64,000 nucleotides of DNA from Symbiodinium natans (GCA_905221605.1 CAJNDS010002268.1:257232-321231), one strand, 5' to 3'; numbered from the stretch's first letter, positions 1-11,508 are shown. Notes: generated by a model not told the origin, from the sequence alone. Program-made: numbers and translations.

Positions 1-60
1 TAGGTTGCGAACCGACGCACAGCCCCGACGGCGTGTTTGTTGAGGCTTAGAGTAGGGAAA

Positions 61-199
61 TTTGGGGTTGTAGTTATACTACCAGTCCTTAAAAGTGAAG
101 GAAAAAAGGGGGTACTAAGGACTACAATGCCTATGAAGGAGTAGGGGGTACGAGAATCCCTATGAAGGACTGTTCGTATAAGAGGGAACATCCCCCAAG
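61..199. repeat. foldback element, family B
   Basis: Degenerate inverted repeat with ends resembling GGGATGTTCCCCC and inner arms around CAGTCCTTA / AAGGACTGTT. Better copies lie near 62761 and 63084. Non-coding, MITE-like. Confidence 0.45.
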
Positions 200-302
200 T
201 GTGGACTCTTAAGTGCTAGGGAGGCAATCGTGGAAGGCCATGCCCTGGCCAGGCATGGACTGCAGCGCAGTAACTCGCAGCATCACGAGACCTGCACAGG
301 AG

Positions 303-532
303 GGTGGGAAAGAGAGAGAGAGAGAGAGGAAACACACACACACACACACACAAGCGCACACACATACACATGCACATATATATATATATATATATATATC
401 TATATATATATATGTATGTATACGTATTCATATTATAACGTTTTCTGCTAGTTGGTACTTTATGCATATGTTCATGGTTCACAGTATACCTATACACACA
501 CATACATACACATACATATATATATATATATA
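303..532. repeat. compound microsatellite (GA)n (CA)n (TA)n
   Basis: Runs of GA, then CA, then TA from about 307 to 415, with a second CA/TA stretch at 492-531. The open frames here are dipeptide repeats and not genes. Confidence 0.9.
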
Positions 533-663
533 ACTTTCCTTTTTTTTATTCATTTGTTGATTTACTTGCTTGCTCTGCAATAGATGAATAAAAACACACA
601 TGCATAGCATATTCGTCTATTTTGATTTTTAAAGTCTATTTCTATCTGTATTTTGTATTTCAG

Positions 664-771
664 GTACTCGTAGAACCACCAAACCCGAATAAATTCATGA
701 AACCTAGACCCCCGTCCTTCGGAAAGGAATCGGAGCGCTTGGTCAAGAAGTGCGAAGATCTGGCGGTGCAG
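664..771 (+). CDS. candidate exon, start of coiled-coil gene series
   Basis: Strong pyrimidine tract and CAG acceptor, CAG|GTGGGG donor, phase 0/0, 36 codons. The peptide ends KESERLVKKCEDLAVQ, charged and helix-like. The first clearly supported exon of the window; its upstream neighbour is outside. Confidence 0.6.
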
Positions 772-1470
772 GTGGGGTTCAGGATTTAGGGTTTCATGTG
801 CTTCGCGGCGGGGTTTAGGGTTTAGGGTTTAGGGTTTAGGGTTTAGGGTTTAGGGTTTAGGGTTTAGGGTTTAGGGTTTAGGGTTTAGGGTTCAGGGTTC
901 AGGGTTCAGGGTTCGCGCTGGTCCCTTTATTGCCTCTCAGGAAAGGCCTTTTTTTTCGGGTTCAGGGCTTAGCACCCTAAACCTTCAACAAAGACCTGAC
1001 CTTGAATCCTTGTTGGGTACTAGAGAATCCGTACGAGCCAAGGGTGAGAGCTTTCAAAGCAGCCCCGGCAGTAAAGACAACAAGAGGGTTTTGCCTGGCT
1101 CCGCTTTGCTGCTTTGGAGGCTGTTTAGGGAGAGACCACACTGCACCACGATGTTACGGGTGTGATTTTGAGTCAGTCAAAGCCCTAAACCCTTAAGCTT
1201 TAATCTCCAAACCCCAAAGGCCCTAAACCTCAAAGGCCCTAAACCCGAAGCCCTCAATCGCCTACTATTTGCTTAAGAATCCCCCCCAAAAAATAGTAAA
1301 CCCTTTATTGCCCTTATATGCAAGAATATTTTTCTAAAGCAAATACTGGTTACACTCTGAACCCCAGAGGCCCACAACCCGAAGCCCTGAACCCTGAACC
1401 CTGAACCCTAAACCCTAAACCCTAAACCCTAAACCTCAGAGGCCCACCACCCCAAACCGCTGGTTGCCAG
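772..1470. repeat. TTTAGGG / CCCTAAA intron-like stretch
   Basis: A (TTTAGGG)n array at about 812-890, degenerate CCCTAAA copies at 1380-1436, and an AT-rich foldback at 1262-1360 similar to 3771-3870. I see no supported exon between them. Confidence 0.7.
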
Positions 1471-1546
1471 GTGGAGCAGGCTGTTTCTGGCCTCGCCGAC
1501 GACTCCAAGCTGTCGTCCCTACCGACGGAGGCAAGCAGGGATCAGG
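1471..1546 (+). CDS. candidate exon, coiled-coil gene
   Basis: Acceptor TTGCCAG, donor G|GTTTGG at the start of a repeat tract, phase 0/1. Peptide VEQAVSGLADDSKLSSLPTE. Phase fits the exon at 664 and the next one at 1815. Confidence 0.55.
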
Positions 1547-1814
1547 GTTTGGGGGGTCTAGGGTTTAAGGGTTGAAAAACAGCATTTCGGGTTTAGGGTT
1601 CAGGGGTTTAGGTTATAGGGTTCAGGTTTCGGCGCGTAGGGATGGGTTTTCTGCAGTTCCAAGTCGTACCGAACTTTATCGTACGCGTGACGGAGGTTGC
1701 CCGGACCTTGCTGAAGCAGTACCACGCGTGAAAAACCCCCAGACCCTAAACCCTAAACCCTAAACCCCGAATACGGAGAAGAGAAGAGTGTTTCAAGCCC
1801 CTGAGCACTGCGAG

Positions 1815-1881
1815 CCTTCCAGGAGATTCGTCAAGCTCAGACGGCCGCTGCGAAGGCGGAGAGTTCCGGATCATTGTCAGG
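1815..1881 (+). CDS. candidate exon, coiled-coil gene
   Basis: Acceptor GCGAG, donor G|GTCTAGGG inside the repeat, phase 2/2. Peptide FQEIRQAQTAAAKAESS, helix-rich. An alternative acceptor CCAG nine bases downstream keeps the same frame. Confidence 0.55.
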
Positions 1882-3455
1882 GTCTAGGGTTTAGGGTTGA
1901 GAGTTTAGGGTTTCGGGTGTAGGGTTTAGGGTTTAGGAGTTAGGGTTTAGGGTTTCGGGTTTTAGGGTTTTAGGGTGTAGGGTTTACGGTTTAGGGTGTA
2001 GGGTTTAGGGTTTAGGGTCTCGGTGCCCCAGGGTTTGATGCAGAAACTGTGCTGGGTCTCCACTTGGTAGCACCGCAGACCATGCGCCTACTTAACGAGA
2101 CCAGCACGAAATACCGGAGCCCTAAACCCTAAACCCTAAACCCTAAACCCTAAACCCTAAACCCTAAACGCTAAACCAATAACCAATAACCAATAATCAA
2201 TACCAACATGAAGGTACAAGGTTACACTGGTATGCTGCGGTGCCGTATCATTTCAGTCATAGGCTTGCAGGCCCGAATTTATTTTTAGTCGCTTGGGTTT
2301 AGGGTTTAGGGTTTAGGGTTTAGGGTTTAGGGTTTAGGGTTTAGGGGGAGTTTCAAGACGAATTCCAGGCATGTCGTTTTAAAGAGCATGAGGTACAACA
2401 TGGCCTCATGTTAGCTTGTCACACCCATCACGTACTAGGCCACGACCCTAAATCCTTGAACCCAAAACCCTCAACCCAAAACCCTCAACCCTCAACCCTA
2501 AACCCTAACCCTAAACCCTAAACCCTAAACCTTAAACCCTAAACCCTAAACCCCAAACCCTAAACCCTAAACCCTAAACCCTAAACCCTAAACCCTCCCT
2601 CAACCCTAAACCCTAAACTCTACCCTACTCGGGTTCGGGGTTTAGGGTGCACGGATAGAATGACCGAAGGCCATGCAGAGAGACTTGTGCCTCCTAAGGA
2701 GGGCTCAGGGGTTCCAAGAACATTTAGGGTTTCGGGTTTAGGGTTTAGGGCTTAGGGCTTAGGGTTTAGGGTTTAGGGCTTCGGGTGAAACGTGACAGCT
2801 GCAGCACATGCAATTGGGATGGGCAGAAAATGTCATAGCAACTGATGCAACTGCAGAAAGTAATGTTGTAACGAGAAAGAACAGCAATTGCAGTAGCATT
2901 GGTAGTAATAGCGGTGACCGTGGCTGTTTTGTACCCTGACATATTTTGTGAGGTGCTGCAATGACAAGCAGGGAAGCAATGTCAAGAAGAAATCGTGCTC
3001 ACAGTCCCAGCAGCTGCCAAAGGACTAGCAGCGTGGACTAGCAGCACAAGTGCTTGACTTTCTAATGGCAACATCCGTAGTCCCTTCCTCTAACATTCCA
3101 CAAATCCTTATCTTCCACACATTATGATTCAGATGCTATACTTGGGTTTAGGGTTAATTAGGGCATACAGGGTGAGAATGGGGTGTGCTTGAATTCGGGT
3201 TAGGGTTGGGGGCTATGGTTTGGGATGTTCCCCCCCTAAGATTAACAGTCCCGAATCGGGATAAAACAGGGGGGGGGGGGGGAGGGGCGTACTTTAATCC
3301 CTATGGGGGGTACTATAATCCCTATTAAAGTTTGTTTAGGGTTTAGGGTTTGGGGTTTAGGGTTTAGGGTTTAGGGTTTTGGGTTTAGGGTTTAGGGTTA
3401 ATGGCTGGCGGGAACATTCCCAGATATAGCGGTATTAGAGCTTCCTGCCCATCAG
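1882..3455. repeat. long repeat-rich stretch without firm exon
   Basis: Arrays at 2121-2170, 2298-2346 and 2477-2596, a unique 330-bp block at 2785-3120, and a truncated family B foldback with a G run at 3219-3335. A possible exon at 2080-2124 (TMRLLNETSTKYR) lacks a good donor. Confidence 0.6.
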
Positions 3456-3488
3456 GCGGAAGACGAGGGCACCCTCGCGGTGCATCAG
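3456..3488 (+). CDS. candidate microexon with GC donor
   Basis: CATCAG acceptor and CAG|GCAAGT donor, the usual consensus for a GC-AG intron. Phase 0/0, peptide AEDEGTLAVHQ. Confidence 0.5.
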
Positions 3489-3713
3489 GCAAGTCCCAGA
3501 GTGGGTTTAGGGTTTAGGGTTGATTGTTTAGGGTTTTGGGTTTAGGGTTTAGGGTTTAGGGTGTGTCTAACTCCACGTTGCAGCTTAGGGCAGCAGCCAA
3601 GCCAAGCGCAAAACCCTAAACCCTAACCCCTGAACCCTAAACCCTAAACCCAACCCCTAAACCTAGAACTTTGCAGCCCAAAATCGAGGCTCAAAGTCCT
3701 GAAGACCCTTCAG

Positions 3714-3740
3714 AAGCCCGCCTTTGAATGCAAAAAGAGG
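3714..3740 (+). CDS. candidate microexon
   Basis: CCTTCAG acceptor, AGG|GTGAGG donor, phase 0/0, peptide KPAFECKKR. The same frame is open upstream to TTTGCAG at 3675, giving a longer alternative exon. Confidence 0.45.
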
Positions 3741-3900
3741 GTGAGGGCGTCTTTGGGCTGCACAATTTACTACTATTTGCTTTAGAACCCCAAAAGAATA
3801 AAGAATAATAGTCCCTATTTTACCCTTAATAAGGAAGAATAATTTGTTTTTCGGGGTTCTTAAGTTTAGGAGAGGGGGCTCAGCCGAACCCGCAAACCAG

Positions 3901-3920
3901 GTGTCAAAGTTCGCGTCCAG
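3901..3920 (+). CDS. candidate microexon, weak
   Basis: CAG acceptor and CAG|GTGTGC donor, phase 0/2, peptide VSKFAS. Very short; splice sites are its only support. Confidence 0.25.
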
Positions 3921-3961
3921 GTGTGCGTTGCGTTTTCCCCCTGGCTGAGTAGATGTCTTCC

Positions 3962-4077
3962 AGGACCCAGAGTACGCCCTTTATTCCCTTCTTGGGGGGG
4001 GTTAGGGTTCCCTTGGAAACCACTTAACACCAAAAATGGAGTTACCCTCTTGATTCCTAGGCTACTCTTGGGCCTAG
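3962..4077. repeat. foldback element, family C
   Basis: Ends CAGGACCCAGAGTA and TACTCTTGGGCCTAG are inverted relatives. Copies near 58326, 58961 and 60111 share the same ends and an AAGGGTACCCT-like middle. Confidence 0.5.
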
Positions 4078-4857
4078 TGCTTTCGAGGAGGGCTAACCCG
4101 GGTTATAAGCTTCGGGGTTTGAGGGTTGAGGATTTGGGGCTTAAGGCCGCATGTTAATGGACGTGTCGAGGGCCACAGGGCCTTCCGCAAGAAGCGCATC
4201 TAGTGCCAACCGACACATCCAAGACAGCGCTGTCACTACCCGTGGCAATAAGGCGGCCTCAGATCCGAAGGTGTGGATGTCTGAGGAATCGCACCAATGA
4301 TCGATGGCATGGACCAAGCTAAATTCTCGCTTCCACGGGTGAAGCGGCTAGTAGGAACTGCCGACTTTGGCAAATGCTGGATAAGAGTTTAACCTTGTTT
4401 TGGGCTAGGTTACTCAGCCCCTAAGTAGTCCAGCTAGGCAACCTTACAACAAGGACCCGAAAAGGGACCAAGCATACGCATGCATATGTGTATGAGCAAA
4501 TATACATACACCTATTGGATTCGGGTTCGGTTTGCACGCACGCCGAAACCTTGAGCCCTAAGACCCTAAACCTCCAACCGAAAGACCCTAACTCTAGTTC
4601 AGGGCTCTTCAAAGCTTCTAGCTACAATTTAGAAGAGAAGCCCTTATCAAAAGGACCCTTTAGACGACGCCCATGTGCCCTAAGCCATAATTAGCCCCTC
4701 AACCCCCCCCCCCCCCCAAACCCCCTTGAATCCACCTGACTTTCCCAACTTTCCTCTCAAAGTCCCTGAACCCTAAACCCTAAACCCTAAACCCTAAACC
4801 CTAAACCCTAAACCCTAAACCCTAAACCCTAAACCCCGGAATGCCTCTCTTGGCAAG
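4078..4857. other. non-coding stretch
   Basis: Unique GC-rich DNA at 4150-4380, degenerate heptamers at 4550-4580, a C run at 4706-4718, and a clean CCCTAAA array at 4767-4838. A possible GCCTTCCGCAAGAAGCGC segment near 4180 has no donor. Confidence 0.5.
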
Positions 4858-4904
4858 GCCAAGTCTGCCCTTATGCAGTGGCAGAAGGAGGCGCGACCCG
4901 AAGG
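4858..4904 (+). CDS. candidate exon, coiled-coil gene
   Basis: Acceptor GGCAAG directly after a CCCTAAA array, donor GG|GTTGAG, phase 0/2. Peptide AKSALMQWQKEARPE. Confidence 0.5.
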
Positions 4905-5211
4905 GTTGAGAAGGGTTCAGGGTTTAGGGTTTAGGGTTTAGGGTTTAGGGTTTAGGGTTTAGGGTTTAGGGTGTACCGGTGTAGGGTTGAGGTCTTTGGT
5001 GTTTCGGGTTTAGGGCTTTCGCTGTTTCAGGGGTTTGTTGAGTCTTGGTGGTTTGGTCTTGGGGAGTCAAGGGTTTGCTGGGGCTTGTGGGGTTAGGGTG
5101 TATCTGGGTTTTTGGGCTCTAAAGGTTTAGGGCTTCTAGGGGTTCGGGACGTGGAGCGTTTTGGGGTTTAGTGTTAGGGTTTCGGGTTTCAGTGTGTTTT
5201 CTTGTTTTTTT

Positions 5212-5244
<33 letters not shown>

Positions 5245-6484
5245 GGGCGGGGGGTGTTAGGGTTTAGGGCTTTGGAGGATTAGGTTTTTGGAAAGCTTGG
5301 TGTGTGGTTGAGAGATTTAGGGCTTAGTGTTAGGCTTTATAGGTGCCCTGTGCCCTAAACCCTGAACCCAAAACCCTAGACCCTAAACTCGAAACCCTAA
5401 ACCCCAAACCCCAAACCCACAAACCCAACAACCCTAAACCCATTCCTTTGTTTAAGGCAAGCTAAGGCTTTTCAAGGGTTGAGATGGCTCCGTGGCTGCG
5501 GGGTTCACGGGGGGTTGCCTAGACCTCCGAATTTAAGCCCTCTGAACCCTAAACCCGAAACCCGAAACCCTAAACCCTAAACCCTAAACCTTGGAGCCGC
5601 AGTTGGTCTGTAGGGTTTCAAGGTTTATGGCACAAGGTCTGAAGATGTGTTTGGCTCCGACTTTCAAGGTCTTGCGCATGTTTCGCCTTTAGGTCTTCCA
5701 GCAGTTGAGGATATTTAGGTTTGAGGGTTTAGGGTTTAGGGTTCCACCCTCATCTGGTCTCCGTGAATGGGGATTGTATATTCGGGATGCTCTAATTAGT
5801 CCAATGGGGCGTCCGACTGGTGTCGATGTTGTTTAGCTTAACCCTACGCTCAACCCTAAACCCTAGATAGTCCCCAAACCTTACCCCCGAAACCCAATCC
5901 CCAAAAAAGCCTAAAGCAAAACCCTACAATCCCTAAACCTGACCTCGGTGGCACAAGCCGACCCAGGGCACCCACGATGGGCCCGGTACCGGAGCCCGTT
6001 CTCCTCGAGACCAGTACTGGTCCCCTATTTCGGTCATTGCCCTAAACCCAAGCGGCTCAGGGTTTAGGGTTTAGGGTTTAGGGTTTAGGGTTTGGGGTTT
6101 AGGTTTTAGGGTTTAGGGTTTAGGTTTAGGGATGAAAACCCCTCACACCCCCCTTGGACCCGCCTCGGAAACCCTGAAAATGCTCCGCCTAAGACCCTCC
6201 TGAACCCCTCCTGCACTGGGGCTTGCCTAAGACCTACCCTAAAAGGAATAGGTTAGGGTGTCTTTGCCACCTTGGACCGCGTGGGGTGGGAGAGAGGTGT
6301 TGGATGGCCCTCCATAATCGGGCCAGACCTGCTCTTCTCTAGCCTCTTCTGCATCCTATTCACAGCATCTGCGCCATATTGCAGCAAACCCTAAACCCTA
6401 ATCCCTAAACCTTAAACCCTAAACCCTAAACCCTGAACCCTGAACCCTAAACCCCACCATTAGCCGAGCCCTGCCCTGCCCCAG
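4905..6484. repeat. repeat-rich stretch without firm exon
   Basis: TTTAGGG array at 4916-4972, T and G homopolymers at 5203-5242, degenerate GGGTTTAG-like text, an array at 6057-6125, and CCCTAAA copies at 6384-6450. No supported coding segment. Confidence 0.6.
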
Positions 6485-6537
6485 GAGAACGCTGCCGACT
6501 GCGCGCAGGAGCTCACCCTAGACCCTTTCAACATGGG
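6485..6537 (+). CDS. candidate exon, coiled-coil gene
   Basis: Acceptor TGCCCCAG; donor GG|GTTAGT or an upstream GA site. Phase 0/2, peptide ENAADCAQELTLDPFNM. Confidence 0.5.
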
Positions 6538-6949
6538 GTTAGTTTAGGGCAGGGGGTTTAGGGTTTAGGGTTTGGGGTTTAGGGTTTAGGGACACTAGTC
6601 CGCGGGAGGGGTGGGTTTTTTGTTGAGAAGGGGCTTTGTTCGTCACTGTCATGTAGCTGATGATAAGAAGTTAACAACCCCCCAGCTTTTCACCCCCCTT
6701 TCCTGCAAGGCGAAGTCAAAAGTCCAACCTAAACCCTACGACCTTAAACCCAAACTACCGGCTCTGAACCCCATGGCGTCTTGAAAAGAAGGCTAGTAGT
6801 ATAGGGTTTAGGGTTCAGGGCTTGTTTAGGGTATAGGGTTTAGGTCTGGCCGCCAAGACAAGTTCCCGGTTGCGTCATCTTGGCAGGGAAGCATCCTGCC
6901 GGCACCCTCATGCTCTTAAATGAAATTCAGTGAGCTGTCGAGTACACAG

Positions 6950-7012
6950 CACGAGCAGCTGGTTCTGGACCGCATCGTCACGCTGAAGTGCGTCTCTGTC
7001 GCGCCCAAGTGG
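6950..7012 (+). CDS. candidate exon
   Basis: ACACAG acceptor, TGG|GTACCG donor, phase 0/0, peptide HEQLVLDRIVTLKCVSVAPK then W. The opposite strand is also open here, so the frame choice rests on splice sites. Confidence 0.4.
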
Positions 7013-7049
7013 GTACCGGCGGGCGGCGGCGCATTCGCAGCATCCCCAG

Positions 7050-7100
7050 GGAAGTACGAGTTGAAGGCGCATGCGACGCTCTGCCGCAGTGGCCCTGCTT
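7050..7100 (+). CDS. candidate exon, weak
   Basis: CCCCAG acceptor, T|GTGTCA donor, phase 2/1, peptide KYELKAHATLCRSGPA. It lies 37 bases after the previous candidate and the two do not join in phase, so one of them may be wrong. Confidence 0.3.
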
Positions 7101-7300
7101 GTGTCACTGATAGGCAGGGCTGTACTCGGACATGTTTGGTGTTGAGGGCCGCGGCTGCCGGCATTGAAATCCAGGAAGGATTGGGGTTTAGGGTTTAGGG
7201 TTTAGGCTTTAGGGTTTAGGTTTAGGGTTTAGGGTTTAGGGATTAGGGTTTGGGGTTTAGGGTTTAGGCTTAGGGTTTAGGCCCTGGGCGCTGTCGCCAG

Positions 7301-7340
7301 GCACACGCGGAGCTGCACGAGCGCGTGAATAATGCCGTGT
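7301..7340 (+). CDS. candidate exon, coiled-coil gene
   Basis: Acceptor GTCGCCAG. The frame AHAELHERVNNAV stays open to about 7377; the end given uses a GC donor (T|GCCCAG), phase 0/1. The 3' border is uncertain. Confidence 0.45.
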
Positions 7341-7804
7341 GCCCAGCGCAGATCAGCCCAGGGACCCATATGGAGTTTAGGGTTAGGGTTTAGGGTTTAG
7401 GGTTTAGGGTTTAGGGTTATGTGACATGGGCAGTTCTCTAAACTAGGGCCGCTTTTTTGGGTTCCTTCTTTTCAGGGTGCCGTGCTACATAGGGGACTCC
7501 CAAACAGGGCACCGAACTAAGAGAACTATTCCTTACGAACCCAAGACCCTGGGTTTGAGGAGTTTGAGAGGGTTAAACAGATTAAGGGTTGGCTTGGTGT
7601 TTAGGGTTTATTTGGGGTTTATGGTTTGGCGAAGCTCCCTAAACCCCTAAACCAAGCACCCCCGAACCCTTAGAATAAGCACTCCAGCCAGTGTAAGGTG
7701 CGTGAAAGCCAGGCACACCTTTAGAGGTTGAAGGCCTTCGGGGGTTTAGGGTTTAGGGTTTAGGGTTTAGGGTTTAGGGTTAGGGTTTTGAGTCTGGGGA
7801 ATAG

Positions 7805-7937
7805 CGCTGCCTCGATCCTTGATGCCGCTGCCAAGCGAAGGAATACCAAGGCCTTCAAACCCATAAGGGTGACAGATAAAGAGGCCATTGGCCTTTATAA
7901 GGTCTACCACGTAAAAGGCTCCATAGCAATCATCCAG
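7805..7937 (+). CDS. candidate exon
   Basis: GGAATAG acceptor, ATCCAG|GTTTCT donor, phase 1/0. Peptide begins AASILDAAAKRRNTKAFK. Shorter ends at 7840 (GA donor) or 7901 (GTCTAC donor) are possible. Confidence 0.45.
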
Positions 7938-8614
7938 GTTTCTTTCCTGGAGGTTCAGGGTACCTATGACCAAGAATCCCAGTGATAGGTTAACAAGTGC
8001 CCATGAACCTCCAAATAGATGTACCCAGACACTCAACCCCAAAGATTAAACCCTAAACCCTAAGCCTATTCGCTACACCCAGACCCAAAACGCTACACCC
8101 TTGATTGACCCTAATATCGCCAGCTGCCCCGAATAAAGGGGGTTCTATAAATTAAGGCTTATATCGGTACTTAGGGCAGAAGAGGGGGGGTTCATGTACT
8201 GCAAACCTTAAACTAACCCTAAACCCCAAACCCTAAACCCTAAACCCCGAAACCCAAAACCCTAGGCGCGGAGCGCCATGACCAAGCATGCGCGCCACTT
8301 CGGCTGATGCTTCTTAAAACCAGCTTTGTCACCTTAGGGTTTGGGGTTTAGGGTTTGGAGTTTTCGGGCGTTAAGGGATAGGGTTTAGGGTGTAGGGTTT
8401 TGGGTTTTAGGTCTTTAAGGGATAGGGTTTAGGGTGTAGGGTTTGGGGTTTAAAGGGTTCAGGGTTTGCTTTGGCATCTCAGGGTTTGTAGGCTGTAGGG
8501 CTTTGGGGGCTTTAAGGGTTAGGCTTTTGGGGTGAAGGGTTTTTAAGATTAGATCACAAGGGCTTTAAGGTTTAGGAATTCACGGCAAGGGGCCGGGGGC
8601 GTTTGGATTGCGAG

Positions 8615-8708
8615 AAGGTCCTCACGGACGGATTTGTTCCAGAGCTCTTGGAGAAGGTGCATGGCATGGCCGCAACAAACCCAAAGCCCTCTTCGGCCAA
8701 GCGTCAGG
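8615..8708 (+). CDS. candidate exon
   Basis: GCGAG acceptor, CAGG|GTTTAGGG donor formed by the first heptamer of the array that follows. Phase 0/1. Peptide KVLTDGFVPELLEKVHGMAA, clearly protein-like. Confidence 0.6.
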
Positions 8709-8763
8709 GTTTAGGGTTTAGGGTTTAGGGTTTAGGGTTTAGGGTTTAGGGTTTAGGGTTTAG
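8709..8763 (+). repeat. (TTTAGGG)n array
   Basis: About eight uninterrupted heptamers directly after an exon; the first supplies its predicted donor. Confidence 0.85.
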
Positions 8764-9118
8764 CGTAGAGTTTCCTCCCAAATGGGGTACCAAGGATATC
8801 GACTTGATGGAGAGGCCCAGGCGCCTCTTGGGAGGTCAAGAATGGCCCTGGACCCGCGAAAGCAGCACTTTGAGGCAACGGAGCGCGTGGGTGACATAGG
8901 TGGGAGCTCCTTCGCGCGTGGGCCACAGGAGTGCTACTGGCACTGCTGCTTCACGGCAGCGCCGTGAGTAGCAGAGACGAGGAGGTGGAGGAGGCACCGG
9001 TGCCGGGCCCGCGAAACGGTGGACAACGACCCCACGTCTGGAAAGAAAGACCGGGGAGAGGCCAGGATCAACAACTGCATGGTAGGGGCCTTAACGTTCA
9101 ACCCTAAGCCCTAATGAA

Positions 9119-9255
9119 ACCCTAAACCCTAAACCCTAAACCCTAAACCCTACACCCTACACCCTACACCCTACACCCTACACCCTACACCCTACACCCT
9201 ACACCCTACACCCTACACCCTAAACCCTAAACCCTAAACCCTAAACCCTAAACCC
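9119..9255 (-). repeat. CCCTAAA array with CCCTACA core
   Basis: About nine CCCTACA units in tandem are flanked on both sides by CCCTAAA units, so one variant has spread locally. Confidence 0.85.
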
Positions 9256-9365
9256 CAAGCCCTTATAAACCCTAAACATGCCCGGGCGGGACGCTCCACC
9301 TCGCCGACTCTTGCCGGGTCTGGCGAGTAAGAACTACAGGCATACTCCTCAAGGAAGGGGTACAC

Positions 9366-9473
9366 AGACAGCCCAAGACCGCTTTCCCTTAACTAAGGAA
9401 TGGACCTTAAGTCATATTAGGATCCCTAGCATAATTTCAGGTACGTTCCTTAGTTAAGGGGTATTGGGCTCTG
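9366..9473. repeat. foldback element, family E
   Basis: Inverted arms around CCCTTAACTAAGGAA and TTCCTTAGTTAAGGG. A second copy lies at 37947-38050. Confidence 0.5.
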
Positions 9474-9900
9474 GGGTATACTAGAGTTTAGGGTTTAGGC
9501 TGTAGGGTCTAGAGTCTAGGGTTTAGGGTATAGAGTTTTGGGAATCCGAACCCCTCAAACCAAAACTCCAAGCTTCCCCCCTTCCCCCCCAAAAAAAAAA
9601 CAAAGAAAACGACAAAATCAATAGAAGAATAAAACAAGCATGTATTCTTTGCACGGTGGGTGGAGGAAGACCCCTAGGCTTAATTATCCCTAAGCAGCCT
9701 TAATTAAGGGGGGGACCTCGGGGGGGGGGACCGGGGGGGGGGGAGGGGTAGCATAGAGGGGGGGGCAGAAGGGGAACCCATAAATTAAAGAAGGGACCTA
9801 TATCAGGGAATCGAAGAGTGAGGGTCAAGGGTTTAGGCTCGAGGGTTCAGCGCCTGCTTCGAAGAGCCTTCCTCTGTACTGTAGGGGGGTGCTGCAAGTC

Positions 9901-10008
9901 CTAAACCCTAAACCCTAAACCCTAAACCCTAAACCCTAAACCCTAAACCCTAAACCCTAAACCCTAAACCCTAAACCCTAAACCCTAAACCCTAAACCCT
10001 AAACCCTG
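9901..10008 (-). repeat. (CCCTAAA)n array
   Basis: About 15 perfect telomere-type heptamers in the CCCTAAA orientation. Confidence 0.9.
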
Positions 10009-10204
10009 ACGTGTCTGCGGCCAGTGTTTCTTTTTCAGCTGCTAGCCGTCCCTAGGCCCTCAAGCCTCGAACCCTAAGCCAACCCAAAAACATCCTAGAC
10101 CCTAAGACCTATAAATAAACCCTAACCCCCAGCCCCCCCCCCCCCCCAAAAAAAAAAAAAAAAAAAAAAACCTTAAACCCTAAACTCTAAACCCTAAACC
10201 CAAG

Positions 10205-10284
10205 AAGCCCTTGAAGTCCGAGGCGTGGCCCTCAGTGTGGACAAGCGGATGGAAGCTTTGCAGATGGTCGAAGAGGCTATAGAC
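10205..10284 (+). CDS. candidate exon, coiled-coil gene
   Basis: CAAG acceptor, GAC|GTCCTT donor, phase 2/0. The two leading bases complete GAA with the trailing G of the exon at 8615. Peptide ALEVRGVALSVDKRMEALQM, strongly helical. Confidence 0.6.
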
Positions 10285-10497
10285 GTCCTTGAATTTTGAG
10301 TTCAGGGTTTAGGGTTTAGGGTTTAGGGTTTAGGGCTTAGGGTTTAGGGTTTAGGGTTTAGGGTTTAGGGTTTAGGGTTTAGGGGGAACTTCGAGTTCAT
10401 AAGTGCCCAGCTATGTCCCCTGCACTTGACTCCTCAAAACCCAGGCACCTGCGCTGCTTCGGAGCTGCCCTAAAGCCTGGGAGTTGAGTCATGGGTT

Positions 10498-10610
10498 CCC
10501 CTACTACCCCCCCCCCCCCCACCTCCCCCCCTCTACACTACTTAGGGTTTAGGGTTTAGGGTTTAGGGTTTAGCAAAGGTACTATTGATGGGGGTAGTAT
10601 CCCTAAACCC
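10498..10610. repeat. foldback element interrupted by a TTTAGGG array
   Basis: Arms CCCCTACTACCCCCC and GGGGGTAGTATCC enclose C runs and a (TTTAGGG) array at 10542-10575. A related intact element is at 27681-27826. Confidence 0.45.
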
Positions 10611-10984
10611 TAACCCTAAACCCTAAGCCCTAAACCCTGCGTTTCCATGATTTAGGGTTGAGGGTTTCGGGAATCATGGGACTGAGCCTTGGACCCCGAA
10701 GGTTGTACCCGAAGGTTGTACACTTGGGTTCGGGGGCCCTTTTTCAGATCCTCTAAGGGGATTTAAGGACCATATTCAGAGTATCCCTAAACCCTAAACC
10801 CTAAACCCTAAACCCCTCTATTCAGGGAACCTCTTAGGGGTACATCCTGAGGGGTCCGAGTAGGATTTGTTTGAGGGAGTTTTCTTTCCCTCTGAACCCC
10901 TTAAACCCTGAATTCTCAACCCCTACCTTGAACCTCTTAGGCCCTAAACCCTTATCCGCGGTTTAGGGTTTAGGTTTTTTGGGG

Positions 10985-11200
10985 TTTACGGTTTCAGATT
11001 TAGGGTTTTTAGGGTTTTAGGGTTTTAGGGTGTTAGGGTTTTAGGGTTTTGGGGTTTTAGGGTTTCAGGATTTTAGGGTTTTAGGGTTTTAGGGTTTTAG
11101 GGTTTTAGGGTTTAGGGTTTTAGGGTTGTAGGGTTTTAGGGTTTTAGGGTTTTAGGGTTTTAGGGTTCTAGGGTTTTAGGGTTTAGGGTTTAGGGCTAGA
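10985..11200 (+). repeat. (TTTTAGGG)n octamer array
   Basis: The heptamer with one extra T is repeated about 20 times with occasional substitutions, unlike the neighbouring TTTAGGG arrays. Confidence 0.85.
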
Positions 11201-11217
11201 CCGCCCCATGCCCGCAG

Positions 11218-11302
11218 AAAATGGCGAAGATGGCGGAGCTGGAAGCGCAGGCTGCGCAGCTGTCGGACATCGTGGCGAAGGCCTGGAGTGGTCTGGAGTC
11301 TG
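11218..11302 (+). CDS. candidate exon, coiled-coil gene
   Basis: CCCGCAG acceptor, TG|GTGATC donor, phase 0/1, in phase with the exon at 10205. Peptide KMAKMAELEAQAAQLSDIVA shows heptad-like spacing. Confidence 0.65.
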
Positions 11303-11508
11303 GTGATCTTTTTAGGGTTTAGGGTTTAGAACTACAGGATTTAGGGTTTAGGGTTTGGGGTTTGGGGTTGGGGGTTGGGGGTTTGGGATTTGGGGTTTAT
11401 ACTGTAACTATAGGGCTTAGGGTTTAGGTGTTTAGGGTCTAGGGTTTAGGGTTTAGTGTTTAGGGTTCCACCCTCCCTGGTTTCATGGAGCGTGCAGCCC
11501 TAAAGCAG

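Larger units (their letters stand above)
8764..10204. other. stretch with uncertain coding and several repeats
   Basis: 8782-9080 is GC-rich with several open frames and a GCC|GTGAGT donor near 8965 (ECYWHCCFTAA), but no frame is decisive. Then come a CCCTAAA/CCCTACA array (9119-9255), a family E foldback (9366-9473), G-rich tracts at 9710-9770, and a perfect CCCTAAA array. Confidence 0.5.

Noticed and set aside
213-533. Overlapping ORFs on both strands with His/Thr and Ile/Tyr dipeptides
   Set aside because: They translate a GA/CA/TA microsatellite and carry no protein signal.
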